From positions 1 to 64,000 of the forward strand of contig KN817533.1 in assembly GCA_000827495.1 (NCBI GenBank): a stretch of DNA of 64,000 bases, given 5' to 3'. Origin of the DNA: Hypholoma sublateritium FD-334 SS-4. Taxonomy: Eukaryota > Basidiomycota > Agaricomycetes > Agaricales > Strophariaceae. A program made the position numbers and the translations under genes. Of this stretch, positions 20,748 through 32,249 are shown piece by piece; positions within the stretch are counted from its first letter, which is position 1, and every line of letters starts with the position of its first letter. The notes under the pieces were generated by a model, which worked only from the letters and a program-made list of their open reading frames with translations, had not been told where the DNA came from and searched no databases.

Positions 20748-20941
20748 TGTTAGGAGGAGACCCCCTAGGGAAGAGGGATCGACTCAGCGAAGCGGGGGAG
20801 GAGATCCCGCGATGATGGGGGTAGACCAACAAGGTCGAAAGTGGGGTGTATTACATGGGGAAGGTCTTATATAGGTGATCGGGTAATGGGGATACCTATA
20901 TAAGGGTCGGTATGGTATATATACGGAAGGACGTCATAACA
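20748..20941 (-). repeat. 5' LTR with promoter of the retrotransposon
   Basis: 194 bases, same sequence as the 3' LTR plus one C. On the minus strand it carries TATATAAG at 20873-20866, with the predicted start of transcription near 20842, plus a second TATA-like run (TATATATACC) near its outer end. Confidence 0.95.
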
Positions 20942-20946
20942 TGTGG

Positions 20947-21671
20947 CTTCTATCTCGCTTCTACACATACCGTGTTTTTTTACTTGAAGTAATCACGATG
21001 AATTTGCATTTGCAAGGGACGGACACGTACACTGGGAAGTTGAGTTTAATCTTAAGCGAGTCCCCGGGTGAGATGACGTCGGGACTACCGGCGCTCGAAA
21101 GCCGTGCTCTGGGAAATTAGAGTGAGAGGTGAGGCGGTGGAAATATCTACGGCGCTCCGTGTAACGTTGGGATTGGATACCAAGTTAATGCCCCAACGCA
21201 TTGGTGGCACTGGGAGACGTCGCACCCACGATAGAAGCCATGTCGAGCGCAGAAGGACACAGATCATTCGAAAAGAAGATTTCGTACGATGCAGGGGGGT
21301 GGAAGCTCGAGGCACCAAGGTCAGACAGACCAAGACCACGGCAATGGCACAGCGAAGGTTTAAGGACGTAGACAGGCCTGACATTCTAAATAAAATCATC
21401 CAAGGAACGACGTGAGATGCTCGGGCAGAAGCAGACAAGGAATTGGTATGTCAGACAGTGGGGAGGCGGATAAAGGGACGAGTTGGGACGTCAACCTGCA
21501 TCGGCGTTCTCCGAGTCACGTGAACAAATTCGATTATTCATCGACGCTTCGTTGAAGGCCCTCGTCCCAACCACTGGCAAGTCCCAACAAAGTCCAACCG
21601 ATATACTTATGCCTTCGGCGTTTGACCCTTTTTGACATATAAAAAACCCGCAAGCTCTTCAAAAGAAAAAT
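20947..21671. other. Intergenic upstream of the Ecm11-like gene
   Basis: Contains a CACGTG E-box (gtcacgtgaac, about 21517) and a TATA-like catataaaaaa at 21637-21647, close to the next ATG. An open stretch on the minus strand at 21085-21438 has an apparent hydrophobic leader but no ATG or splice support. No firm gene. Confidence 0.35.
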
Positions 21672-23330
21672 ATGAGTGCTCGAGAACCATTCAAGTTTCC
21701 TCCTGCCCACCCCAATTCTGGACAGCAGTTTCCCGAAGCTCATGCTCGATCTGCTGCTGCCATTCATCTCGCTCCCGCCTCTGAAAATCTACTCAATGTT
21801 TCTGGAAAAGACACCGAGAAAACAGAAGGCGTGAAAAGAGACACACATTCTCCAGCTAATCGCTTCACTGTATTCAGAAAACCTGATGAAAATGGGCCAC
21901 CAAGTAACGCAATGAAGCCCTCGACGTCTGGGTTAGGGCGGGTATCGAAAAGATCATCGAATGCAGGAACGGCACCGATGGAATACCCTCCAGTTGTGAG
22001 ACCGGGTACAGCCAACCCGTACTCGCGATCTTTCCAGGCCCAGGCGCCCAATGTCACGGTTCCTCACCCTCCGGTGATTGCACCCGCACCTCAAAAACCT
22101 ATCCGAATTTCTCCGTCTTTGGGGGGTCGTGGCTCAGGCTCTTTTTCTGGCCCACCGTCTTCGGGTTTCAAAGTTCCTTATCCGTCAGTTTCCAACGTCG
22201 TTTCAGATCTCAACCCAGAAAAAAACGCGCATATATCCATCGATAATGGTATCAGAACAGCACCTGGTAGTTGTATAACTTTCTCTCTGCTCGGATGTCT
22301 TCGCTGAAAACAATCATCTGCAGGTGAATTCCCTCAAAATATCAAATTCCGGCCCGCATCTCGAGCGAACGGTCCGCAGCGAGTGCCACTGGCACAAGAC
22401 CCAGTTATGTTAATGAACCACTTTCGCAATCAGCCATTGGCAGATGCACAGGAGGAAGCTCCGAAGGAAACACCATCTTTTAGTCCACTACGCCATAGCA
22501 CTAAAAGGTCCAGGGACAGTGCGGAAGACGAAGGAGCAGACTACGATCCCGGAAACCAGCCCAAGCGCTTCAAGGTGCTCGAGCATCTTCCTCTATCCTC
22601 TCTCCTAATTTTGCACTTATTTTCACATGCAGGATGTACGAAAGCCGACCGTGTCTCCGAGCAGCACCGGCCGTCCCAGCTCCGGCATGTCCCACTCCAT
22701 GGGCCGTCACGACGGCCGAGCTGGCACTCCTGCATCCCAGCGACATTCCGATTATTACTCGCAGCGCCTGAGCCAGCCTTCTCACTCGCCTCCCGACCTT
22801 AAGGCATATCCTTCGTACGAACGCGCTCCCCCTCGAGGCGCCTTGAGCGCGCTGCAAAAACTTCTTGGCACCGATCCCGACGCGTATGTGAAGAACCATA
22901 TGGACAACTATGACGAAATGATGCTTCGCTGGGCTAATTGCACGGTAGAAGAGTGGAAAGCCGGAGCCGACGGTGCAGTTGCATTTATTTTCGCGTCCTG
23001 GCTCACAGACTGACGTTGGAGGGAATTCCATTCACAGAAGTCGCAGCAGACTATCATAAACTTTTAGACCATGTGAGTTTTCAAATTGTCGTATACTATG
23101 ACTCCCACTGACCCAATACTCAGGTCAAGCTACATCTGGAGTACGCCGTCCCACATTTCATCGTCTCCGTCGCATAATCGTGTGTTTGATCATTTAACAG
23201 CTCGAAGCTCAAGCTGTATAGCAACTTACACGCAAACGTGGACGCCCACAACACCGTCCTCCAAGAACGCAAAGGCTTACTTGACAATACTAGGCATATC
23301 ATCAGCGAAAGAGGAAAAATGTTCAAGTGA
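21672..23330 (+). CDS. Hypothetical protein with Ecm11-like C-terminal region
   Basis: Exons 21672-22266, 22324-22574, 22633-22972, 23038-23072, 23124-23140 and 23201-23330 give about 455 residues with consistent phases; exon 5 is only 17 bases. Residues 1 to about 350 are Ser/Pro-rich and probably disordered, with a basic patch KRSRDS and a KRFK. The last 90 residues are helical and charged (CTVEEWKAG, DYHKLLDHVKLHL, LYSNLHANVDAHN, VLQERKGLLDNTRHI). This resembles the fungal Ecm11 domain (a W-containing helix, then long heptads); Ecm11 in yeast helps assemble the synaptonemal complex. The family match is by pattern only. Intron 3 could also end at an earlier AG (23008), but the phase would then fail. 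Confidence 0.6.
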
Positions 23331-23816
23331 TCGAACTATGACTTGTCGATCGATTGCACTCACCTAAAGGACTTGTTTGCTGCTGCTACTGATTCTCGTG
23401 CTCACTCCGACCATCTCTGGACTTTCCGGCGCACTGTTGATGTTATCTAGACTCTCGTGATGGCTCTCAGTTGCTACTCTCACGTCTGACTGTTGAACTC
23501 CAGAGCTCCTTCTTGTCGTTAACTCTATTCGTTGGCTTTTTATTCACCGTCCAAACTTATGCCTCGCGAGTGTTATTCAGGCTCTGCATGTTACGTACAC
23601 CTGGCAACTTGAGTACCTGGATCGTCCAAAATGATAGAAAACTCAGCTGAGGGTGAACACGCTGCCTGATCGTCTGTCAGCCTCGCCCAGTCAGCGGCAG
23701 CTCGAGCTCGGACTGATATATGATGCGACCCCCCTCATTGTTCCGATGTGTTTAGACCTACTCCGATCTTGCTTTCCGTGACTTGGTTGCTGCTCTTACG
23801 TTCAAAGTCTATTCAG

Positions 23817-24551
23817 ATGTCAATGTCCTATTCATGTCTCGAAGAGCTGTTCTTTATCCCTGCCAGTGCGGATGACACCGACCTACAAGCTGCGCTCCTG
23901 CTTGACTCGAAGAAGCGCTCATCCTCGAAATATGAACATTCTTCAATGCTCAGCTCAAACAACGCTCAGCCACGAAACGCCCAATACGCCGATGCAAGAT
24001 GCCCCTGGCACATAGCGGTCTCGCGCTCCGGCAAACCTTCCCAGAGCGCGGTGTCGTCAGGGTGTCGGACGGCCTATGACACAGTCTATCCCTTGCGGCA
24101 GAGGTTAAAGAATCGAAAAGGCAGCCTGGTGGACGATTATATCAACCCGCTCAAGGAGCCGACGACGATTCTGAAGGCCAGTGGGCTGCACTGCTCCCGC
24201 GACTGCCGCGTTGCGTCAGACCACCGCGTCAGTTCTGAAGCCCTGGCACATCAGCCAGCGAGCCTCGTCGTAGACGCGGTGACTGCGCTGGGGGAGCTGC
24301 TCAAGGTGGAATTAAACTGCAATGCGCCGCTCGGAGTCTCGTTGCCGTCCCGCCTCGCCGAGCTTTGGAGGTTAGCGCAAAGCAGCATCGGTACTATGCC
24401 CGCGGAGTTCAGGGCGTCGATGCCCGCGAAATTTCAGAATGAGTGCAGGGTACTCGTTGACGGGGAGTATGACGGGCCAACGGTGGATGGGCAGCATGAG
24501 TGGGAAGCGCAGATGTACGCGCTTGAGAGACAATATCTATTCTTAATCTGA
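23817..24551 (+). CDS. Hypothetical ORF, possibly a remnant
   Basis: Single open stretch from ATG 23817 (MSMSYSCLEELFF), about 244 residues, GC-richer than its flanks. The second half has regular composition (VVDAVTALGELLKVELN, SLPSRLAELWRLAQSS, DGQHEWEAQMYALERQYLFLI). Upstream, from 23370 to 23800, several short open pieces in different frames look protein-like but are broken by stops, as in a decaying gene. No family recognised. Could be the 3' exon of a larger or dead gene. Confidence 0.35.
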   Translation: MSMSYSCLEELFFIPASADDTDLQAALLLDSKKRSSSKYEHSSMLSSNNAQPRNAQYADARCPWHIAVSRSGKPSQSAVSSGCRTAYDTVYPLRQRLKNRKGSLVDDYINPLKEPTTILKASGLHCSRDCRVASDHRVSSEALAHQPASLVVDAVTALGELLKVELNCNAPLGVSLPSRLAELWRLAQSSIGTMPAEFRASMPAKFQNECRVLVDGEYDGPTVDGQHEWEAQMYALERQYLFLI

Positions 24552-25016
24552 GTCGCCGCTGTGCCTACTATGGTTAGTCTGTCCTGTTCAAGGAAGTAAC
24601 CAAAAAAATACATTGTCCTCTGCGCGTATACATAATAAATCAAGAACGTATCTTCTGTGTCTGTACCCGGTCCGTGAGTAACGGCCGGTGGGCAAGCAAT
24701 GGATCTGCCGAATCACTCAACCCGTACTTAGACTCACTGCCCGATGTTGGAGCGCCTAGTATAGTTAAATAATCCTCGCATTGTTGACGGGAAACTGATA
24801 GCGTATACCTGGCATGCAGTCATGGCCGCGTGGAAGAGAAAGCGCAAAAATGGCCAAATGTGAGCTTGAGGTGATGACGTAGTGCTATAGTACCGGGGGA
24901 ACCTGAAGAAGCCGAGGAAGCGATTTCCATCCAATCACATTGACATTCCAATAGAACTGACAAAGTAACTTGATAGGACGGGTATTGGGTATTAAGTGTA
25001 TAAAAAACAAGGCATC
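24552..25016. other. Intergenic, tail region of TSC13
   Basis: Nothing with coding character. The TSC13 transcript should terminate here on the minus strand. Confidence 0.4.
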
Positions 25017-26444
25017 CTACAGGATGAACGGGATCATAGCTTTCCGTCCCCGAGGATACTCCTTACCAAACTCTTTCTTGTAGTTTTTGTGCTTTTTGAT
25101 GGCCCAGATCGCCATCTGGCCTGCAGCAACAACAGTGAAGATCAAGGCTAAAAATTGGGGTGATGAGTATCTGGTGGAATTTTTGACTGAGTTACAAAGT
25201 TATTTGACGTACCACCGACGCTCCCAGTCATCACGCAGATAACACTCCATGCGAGAGTTTCGAAGAAGTAGTTTGGGAAGGAGACGAGGTTGAATCCGTA
25301 GCCGTATGGGATGCCACGCTTACGACTGCCGGCTGGTCGGAGGGCACGCACTGTCAAGTGGGTGTGCAGGTTCGAGAGTTCAGCGAACTGGGATAAAAAT
25401 GAGCTCGTAATGTCTTCGCAGTGAAAGGAATGGGGGAATGCATACTGCCCAAAGGCCGGCACAGATCCAGAGAAATTTGTCGTTGCTACGGACGGTTCCG
25501 ATAATGTACGTCGAGGTGGCGGAAAATTTGGGCCGGTAGACGTCAGCTGCTAGTAGAACACCTGATAGTATATGTGAGATGGAACTGGCGGAAGTATGTT
25601 GATTTGAACCGTACCACTGAGGAGATGATAATGTGACGAACTGAAAACATAATTAATGAGATGGCAGGGCAAAACGTAAGATACTAACTTTTTGACGATA
25701 TTAAACCAAGGCATGGTCGCGCTGGAAAAGCGATGCACACTGCTCGCGTTTAGCATGTGAAATCAAATGACTGATTTACTGCTCACAATACTGTCTCCAG
25801 CTCGCGTTTCGTGAAGTGAAGCATAACGAACGCGAAAATATATCTGTAGAGCAATTAGTAAGAACTATCTGCGCAGTAGTCGAAGGCAAAATTGAACTTA
25901 CGTTTGGAGTGCGCTGTGTTGTACATCCTGGCCGTACCAAACCTTAGGGAAGTAGTAGAAAAGTGGGTGGATTAGTAGAGGACCAGCCTGTAACGTATCT
26001 CCGAGTTAAAGACTATCAGCATGACGATCAACATCATGCGCACGTATTCCACCAAGAAAACTGTCCTCCAGCTGATTTGAGGACCCAGGTCCTTCACCTG
26101 CAATTCCCAGCCATTTTGAGGGGCTCCTAGGACGTCGCTAAGTTTCGTTTCTTCGACCAATGGCTTCTTCTCTCCTTTGAGAGTGATGCGTTGACGTGTA
26201 GGTTTGAACTGAATGTAATAAATGCTACTTCAGCGCCATAAATAACGACACAATCAGAGTTTTTGGGGACACGACATCTGCTCTTGAGCCCCGGATGAAG
26301 ACAGACGCGCACCTTAGGAAACTTTGCATAAATAACTGCTTTAACATCCCCCACCGCAGCTTCCTGGGCCACGTCGACAGTGTAAGGGAAACCACCACGC
26401 GAACTGGGTGTTTTTGACACTGCTGAGATCGTAACCTGAACCAT
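25017..26444 (-). CDS. TSC13: Very-long-chain enoyl-CoA reductase
   Basis: Nine exons (26444-26313, 26208-26044, 25987-25902, 25843-25787, 25739-25689, 25640-25615, 25561-25446, 25387-25213 and 25147-25017) give about 312 residues, the usual length. The enzyme does the last reduction of the fatty-acid elongation cycle in the ER. The N-terminal ubiquitin-like part is seen (VTISAVSKTP, ITLKGEKKPL, LSDVLG), then the steroid 5-alpha-reductase-type membrane domain (GPLLIHPLFYYFP, FTKRELET, HRFSSATMP, NSSHYHLLSGV). The C-terminal signature follows (RALRPAG, RGIPYGYGFNLVSFPNYFFE, and the YKKEFGKEYPRGRKAMIPFIL end, which carries the catalytic-region Tyr/Lys/Arg and a basic tail). The 26-base sixth exon is short but phase-consistent. 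Intact as far as can be read. Confidence 0.93.
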
Positions 26445-29400
26445 GGTCAAATAGAGTCAAAGGGGAGAGTGTGAGCAACGGAATGGAGGAGAATGGGGGG
26501 AGGGAACCAGGGGCAACGATTCGGACGAGCACGCGTCAGAAAATGTTGAGCACGGAGTCCTTGGCAACGTCACGTACACACGACCAAACACCCGTCAGCG
26601 ACCGTTCCCTTCTTTCTGAACACCAATTCATGCCTGGTACATATTTACAAAACCACTCCAACATCTAAATCTAGATGCATATCCTCACTGAACTTCCGCT
26701 ACATCGAAACCCAGAGTCCCGTCGACAAATAACTCTGCAATACCGAATAGACGAGAGTCGGACCAATATCGAGCAGTAGACCTGCGAGGCTTAAACTTGA
26801 AGCTTGAAGCTTGAAGACCGAGCCGTGTCTATGATTGATTTACTGGATCCGGATTATATCTCTTTCCACTGTGGTTGGCGCACACCAAACTGTACCCGCT
26901 GATTTCTTAGAACCCCTTGGTGCATATTTTTACTCTATATTATGTGCTGGCTGTCGTAGCCCTGGTCACATTCGTAAATGGCATTTCTAATCCTGTATTT
27001 TTGGAAACTTTAACATCGACCAGCCAACATCGAAATCTTGGGCTCAACCTAGGGGAAGCCTATCGAGGACGTCGGTACATTTCTCCTATATCAAGAAGAT
27101 AGCATAACACTGCCGGCGGACTTCTGTTCTTCTGCGACCGCGCGAAGTTGCTTCATGTGGCCATCCTTTGAAAATCTTTCCGGGATCTGCGGCAACAGCG
27201 AGACATTGTCCACCCAGTATCTGACTATCTACATGGTGTACCAACACCCGGGTATGTGGTGCTTTGTGTCTCCGATCTCAAAAGGCAGAGGCAAAGGAGA
27301 GCCGGATTGGATTCATGCTCGGCTTCCAAATGTCCGTATCTTTGCACCTTTTCAGCCACATGAACGATGCCCTGCAGTCTTGCTTTTGTTCGACACCGAT
27401 CGGCTATACTTGTCGACGTCCAACGGTTGAATCGGGTACGCCCTGATATTACCGCCAACTCGTCACAACCTCTTTCATGGTGTGGCCAGGTCGGTTGATG
27501 AATCGATGACCCCTTGCGGCTTCGTAATGCTCGATCATCAAACTGTCCCCAATGCCCCGGATGAGATGGCGATCTTATAGATGAGGTCTATCTTTTGGGT
27601 ATGCTGGGATCTGACTTGATCTCGGAGAAACGGAGAAGGTTGGGCTTATGAAGCACAGATCCGCTGTTTCTGGATGAGGGGAAGCTACCTACTTGGTCTC
27701 GCATATCTTTGAGATAGCAGTTTTGCACAAACAAACCTCAAACATGATGGTATAAAACCTGGGGTCCCTTGCTTTCCAAAAAACTACCCCCTCCGATCTC
27801 CGACTCTGACAACGATTGTCAAGCGCCGCCTGTAAAGTCAAGTTTATCATTCTAACCTTCGATGACTCTATGACCGTCTTGAGTCCATGCCGCGTATTTT
27901 GCACTCGGACGCTGATGCAAATTCCCACTCTTTCGAAGCGGCTTCGTCGTGTAGTGCAGCTTTACTGGTGACCACCTACTCATACCGATACCTATATCCC
28001 TTGGTGAGTTGTTGCTTTTATCTCTACCGTTTTGTCATATGATGTCAAATTTGATCAATGGCGGTAGGCAATTATTTTATAACGGCCTCTATGCAGGCGC
28101 CACGGCCCGCTTACGATTCTAACTCTTGGCTGGGTTGCCAAACTTTGGGTGTCCGTCAACACACAATTATATCGACGGATACAAGTTGAAGCCATTTCCC
28201 TGAAATACATCCAACGCTCTCTCGGAAGGGTCTTATCACAACATTCGACACGAGAGCCAACTGTAGGCTTTTTTTTCTGGTTTCTAGAAAGCTGTCGACG
28301 TCATGCTCGGTCTTATGCCTGTTGTTCCAATCAATACGCTGCACAATCATTCAAAATGACCGCCCTCTTGACACTGGGAAACTGCTGCGAACAGTTATAC
28401 TGAATCGCCAAATGCTTAACTCAAGCTCGACCTTTCTATGTGCACCATTGCATCGAAATCCTCTCTCGATCTGTCTACGTTACGCCCCTTTGTCCCCAAG
28501 TTGTTCGGCGTTGATCGAAGGTTTGGAACCCCTTTCTTATGGTGTGCTCACTTGGACTCGTACTTATTAACGGGGCTCCGCTATCCTGTGATAATCAATC
28601 TCCAGGCGTCTTGTGAGCGATGCAAAATGGTAGTCGATGCTGGCGAAAAAATGATGTCCGGTGGCCAAAGTTCCAGGATTCAAAAATAAGGCGCTGCCGG
28701 TACCTTGCCGTTTAATCTTCCACGCTATATTTGCACGACGGCATCATCTGGCTCTCTTCCGCTCTAAGCATAGACGCCGCAGGTTTATCTGGCGTGATAG
28801 CATATGCGTATGATGCGGAAACATGGCAGACATGTAGCTTTGGTATCTATCTGGAGCCTTCTCTGTCAGCCATCTTGCGTTGCGTACAAGTACCGAGGCA
28901 AGCCGCGTCGCGCCGTCACGGAAAAGCTGATTTTCAGTAGTCTCACACAAAGGTAATAAAATCATGGTAAGATAAGTACGTGAGATATTTTGGGCATGTG
29001 GCCTATTATCTGCGTCATTTCTCAACATACCTCAGAAGTTGCTGACACAGACGTTAACAATCCACCAAATCGGCGACTATCCTCTCGAGATCTGAAGCCT
29101 CGGCATAGCTGAAAATATGAATCACTCTCCCTCAAGGGTTCCCCAACTTCCCCGCTGTCTTCTTTCTTATCAGCGGCGAGCGATAGCAAACATAAATATA
29201 GGCCCCCGGCGTTGTTTTGAGAGTAGAGAACCGCATCTCATGTCTCGGCGGTAACTCAAGGTCTTGTGAGCCTGCTCCAACACTTTGGCGTTATGCCAGA
29301 GAAAGTCATTCAGCTTTGGGCAGACGAGCGCATTATCGGCCGTGATTCCCGCATCCGGTAACCTTATAATTGGAAAAGATGCGCTTATATATAGGTCTCT

Positions 29401-29511
29401 TAAAAGTAGTTGTACATGATCTGTAGTATTCCGTAACAAAGAAAATAGGTTGGTCTGTAAAATTGCAGTTCGATCGGATCCATTTATGGTGTCGACTTCC
29501 TTCCTTCTACA
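26445..29511. other. 3-kb stretch without a firm gene
   Basis: ATG-started open pieces of 83-91 codons occur at 27155-27430 and 28438-28689 with protein-like composition (GEPDWIHARLPNVRIF; SSLDLSTLRPFVPKLFGVDRR), along with others in broken frames. They may be remnants of a decayed gene, but no exon chain could be built. No repeat with known relatives was seen. Confidence 0.3.
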
Positions 29512-31923
29512 TCATGCGGAAGCGGGACCGATAACGGTAGGAGGGGACTTGAATAGGTGTGACAATGTCTCATTGTCGAATCCCAGATGGGCCTTCACAA
29601 GCTCGGGCGGTGTAAGAGCGAGCCACTGCATACAAAGAACTGTTAGCGAGGTTCAGAGAGCATATGTACACGATTAATGCTGACCGTGCTCAGACTGATA
29701 TCTTCAAATATGGCTATTTCGGAGCGTTAATTTATTTTTATCGCGATCTGTTTGACGTTCACATACCACTGTTGAATATCTCGAGGAATGTCAGAGTAGT
29801 ATTTCCAGTGTTTTCGACGTAATGGCCCATTCCAGCAGGAACGTAGCCTAATCAATTGCGGCGTCAGCTAATGAATCGAAACTTTAGTGACACTGTCTAC
29901 CGATATCTCCTGGCACATAGTTGAATGTCCTGGAATTTGACTGAGCCGCAAAGATAGTCACTCGAGCTTCACCCTCGCTATCAAAATGTCAGGGAAATGT
30001 TGGTGCACCGACGGCGAAACTGGGCATACATAAAGAAACTCCATTCATCTTGCGTTGGGTGCCACTGAAATCTCCTGTGAGTATTTAAACTGAAGCAAGA
30101 AGGGACAGATACCCACGTGCAGTTCCCTACAAATTAATTTTAAATCTCAGCGATGAATCTACTGGTGGGAATTATTTGGGAAGTCCCACGTACCGAATCG
30201 CGCCTGGCTCAACAGTGACCTCGGCAGCAGAAATTGCGGTCGCTGCCGTAAATGAGCGTGAGTCGACAATCTTGACACTTCCGCCGTTGAGCTGGGTCGC
30301 CTCCATCTGTGAAAGTGGGAATGCGAATGGGTTTGGTATCAAGCCCGCTGGGCTCACTGGCAGGGATGAATTGCCGTCGGCGGGAGGGGCTTCAAAGTCA
30401 AGGAGAGTTACTATTGATGAGACGAAAACGACAACGATGAGGACGTACTGCTAGGGAAAATGTAGAGCTCCGTCGAAGGAATGTGGGCGAAAGCGGAAGG
30501 ATCACTGTGTGTACTGTTTTAGCGCACCCCGAAATTGTGCAAGTGGATGTACGTACGTCTGGAAGTTCTTTGTGAGGACTACCCAGGACTTGTTAGATCA
30601 GGTACTCTTTCGTTTTAGAGGACACAACTCACTGTCTACGGGAACGTGCGCCAACCAGTCCGTCAACTGTAGCCCAGTCAGTTTCCAGTCACAATAAAAT
30701 ATGCCAGGGCATTCACCAAGAAGGTATCATCCTCGCTGAATGCGCCGGAATCGAAAACCTTTGAGAGTTCAATGAGATACCTTCAGCCTTTGAAAGGGGG
30801 CAGTATTTTACCAAAAGAAATTCAGAGCCATCGGGGTCATCATCGGTCGCTTGAAGTGAGTGGGGAATGCCTGGCGGGAAGTACCAAAGATCCCCAGCGC
30901 CCTGAAGAGGCTTTGAACAAGAGCATACGAGAAATGTTGATCGACTTACAACGGTAGCGATAAAGTTCCTTCCCGAAGAATCAACAGCGGTAATTTGGGT
31001 GCTCCCCTAAGAGTAGATGCATTAGAGGTTATGGTTTACAAGGAACAGAGCTATCCTTGCCTTGAGGACGTAAGCCCACTGTTAGGTAATATTACTTAGT
31101 AACCTTATAATCAAACCGATACACTGAATATTCGTACCTCTGCTGTGCTGTGCCAATGTAGTTCACTAAAGCATTGCATATCGCATTGGAACATTCGGTA
31201 TTATCCAGGTTATATATACGCACCGAATAGAACCTGCTGTCAACCTCATATTGACGCCGGCCATTTCTACAACGAAAGTCAGCGTTAAGGCGGAAAGGTG
31301 GGCTGTTTTAATTTCTGACGTGTTGCGAAAGGCATGACATCCGCTATGAAATGCGTGTTGAATAGTTAACATTGTAGAAGAGAATATGGACACACTGTTC
31401 TCCTGGCGGGCCCAGCCTCCAGTCTGGAGACGATTGTGGCTCAAGCTGAATGGCCATTTCGCGCCACCACTAAATAGAAATAATTAATATCACAGATCAC
31501 GATACAGTAGATAGGTTAAACTTACACAGTACCGTGGTCAGTTGTGGGAGGCGCCAAGGCGTCTGCGTTCTCCTTAGCGATGAACACGTCTGTGGGGCCG
31601 AGGATACTTGCTCCCAGAGAGCCGCGTTCTGGCTGAGGATCTGGGCCGGAGTCGGATGAGTTCCAGAGAACTTCGTTTAATTCGAGGCTGATGGGTGCGA
31701 CGGTAGCAGATGCGGCGGGGAACGTGCTCGGGCTGGATGCTACGGAGGATTTCGACTTCGCGGTTGAACTTGCTGAAGAGGCATGGGACGAGGCCGCTGG
31801 TGCCGCCGAAGAAGCAGCGCTCGCAACCGCAGCTGATCCAGACGCGACCGGAGTCACCGCTGGTGCAGCAAAGACGGTCGAAGAGAGGAGGAGAGCGATA
31901 ACGCAAGATGAGATCCTAAGCAT
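29512..31923 (-). CDS. Secreted oxalate decarboxylase (bicupin)
   Basis: Nineteen exons can be chained from ATG 31923 to TGA 29514-29512. A signal peptide (IALLLSSTVFAAPA) and a Ser/Ala-rich spacer precede the conserved start (ILGPTDV, APPTTDHGT, KWPFSLSHNRLQTGGWA). Cupin 1 has the metal ligands in MAGVNMRL...IRELHWHSTAEWAY and DLWYFPPGIPHSLQ. Cupin 2 has GAIRELHWHPTQDEW and YVPAGMGHYVENTGN. The C-terminus WLALTPPELVKAHLGF is typical. The enzyme converts oxalate to formate and CO2 with Mn in each cupin and is common in wood and litter fungi. Several exons are tiny (10 bases GGAACTGCAC near 30110, 18 bases TGGGCTTACGTCCTCAAG near 31072). One intron uses a GC donor (CTCAAG|gcaagg near 31060). 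No stop or frameshift seen. Confidence 0.93.
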
Positions 31924-31984
31924 GGTTGAACTGGATCAAGTCGAGGATGGGTTAGAAAGACGATAACATTTGCGTTGAAAACAA

Positions 31985-31998
31985 GCGCCTTTTATATG
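31985..31998 (-). promoter_or_regulatory. TATA box of the oxalate decarboxylase gene
   Basis: The minus strand reads CATATAAAAGG with TATAAAA at 31996-31990, about 67 bases before the ATG. Confidence 0.6.
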
Positions 31999-32249
31999 TG
32001 AAAGACAACCAATGAAGTGTGGTAAGTTCTTCGTTAAACGAGCTCTTGGATCTCTAGCCAAGTTCATTCGGCGTGGTAATCAACGAAGCCCGTCGAGTAG
32101 TTCTGAGCACAGCGATCACAAGACAAAACCATGTTCACGGCTCCGGAACAGAGATCGAGCATAAGGAAAGGTGTGATCCTGACCGCTCCTGACGGGTTCC
32201 AGTTCCTCCGCAAGAAATCCATGAAGACCAGATTGGTTGGTGGCGTCCC

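Larger units (their letters stand above)
14376..20946 (-). mobile_element. Full-length Ty3/Gypsy (chromovirus-type, Tf1-like) LTR retrotransposon
   Basis: The element proper spans 14381-20941 and is transcribed right to left. It is flanked by a perfect 5-base target duplication (tgtgg at 14376-14380 and 20942-20946). Its two LTRs (193 and 194 bases) differ only by one inserted C, so the insertion is young. Gag and pol ORFs are open over their full length. Domain order protease, reverse transcriptase, RNase H, integrase, GPY/F-like module and chromodomain-like tail is that of chromoviral Metaviridae. The primer site is complementary to its own predicted transcript 5' end, as in the Tf1/sushi group. 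Likely competent or very recently so; transcription was not tested. Confidence 0.95.

Noticed and set aside
20344..20832. 162-codon open frame on the minus strand overlapping the 5' LTR and leader
   Set aside because: It starts inside the LTR and upstream of the predicted transcript start, is Pro/Thr low-complexity, and is out of frame with gag.
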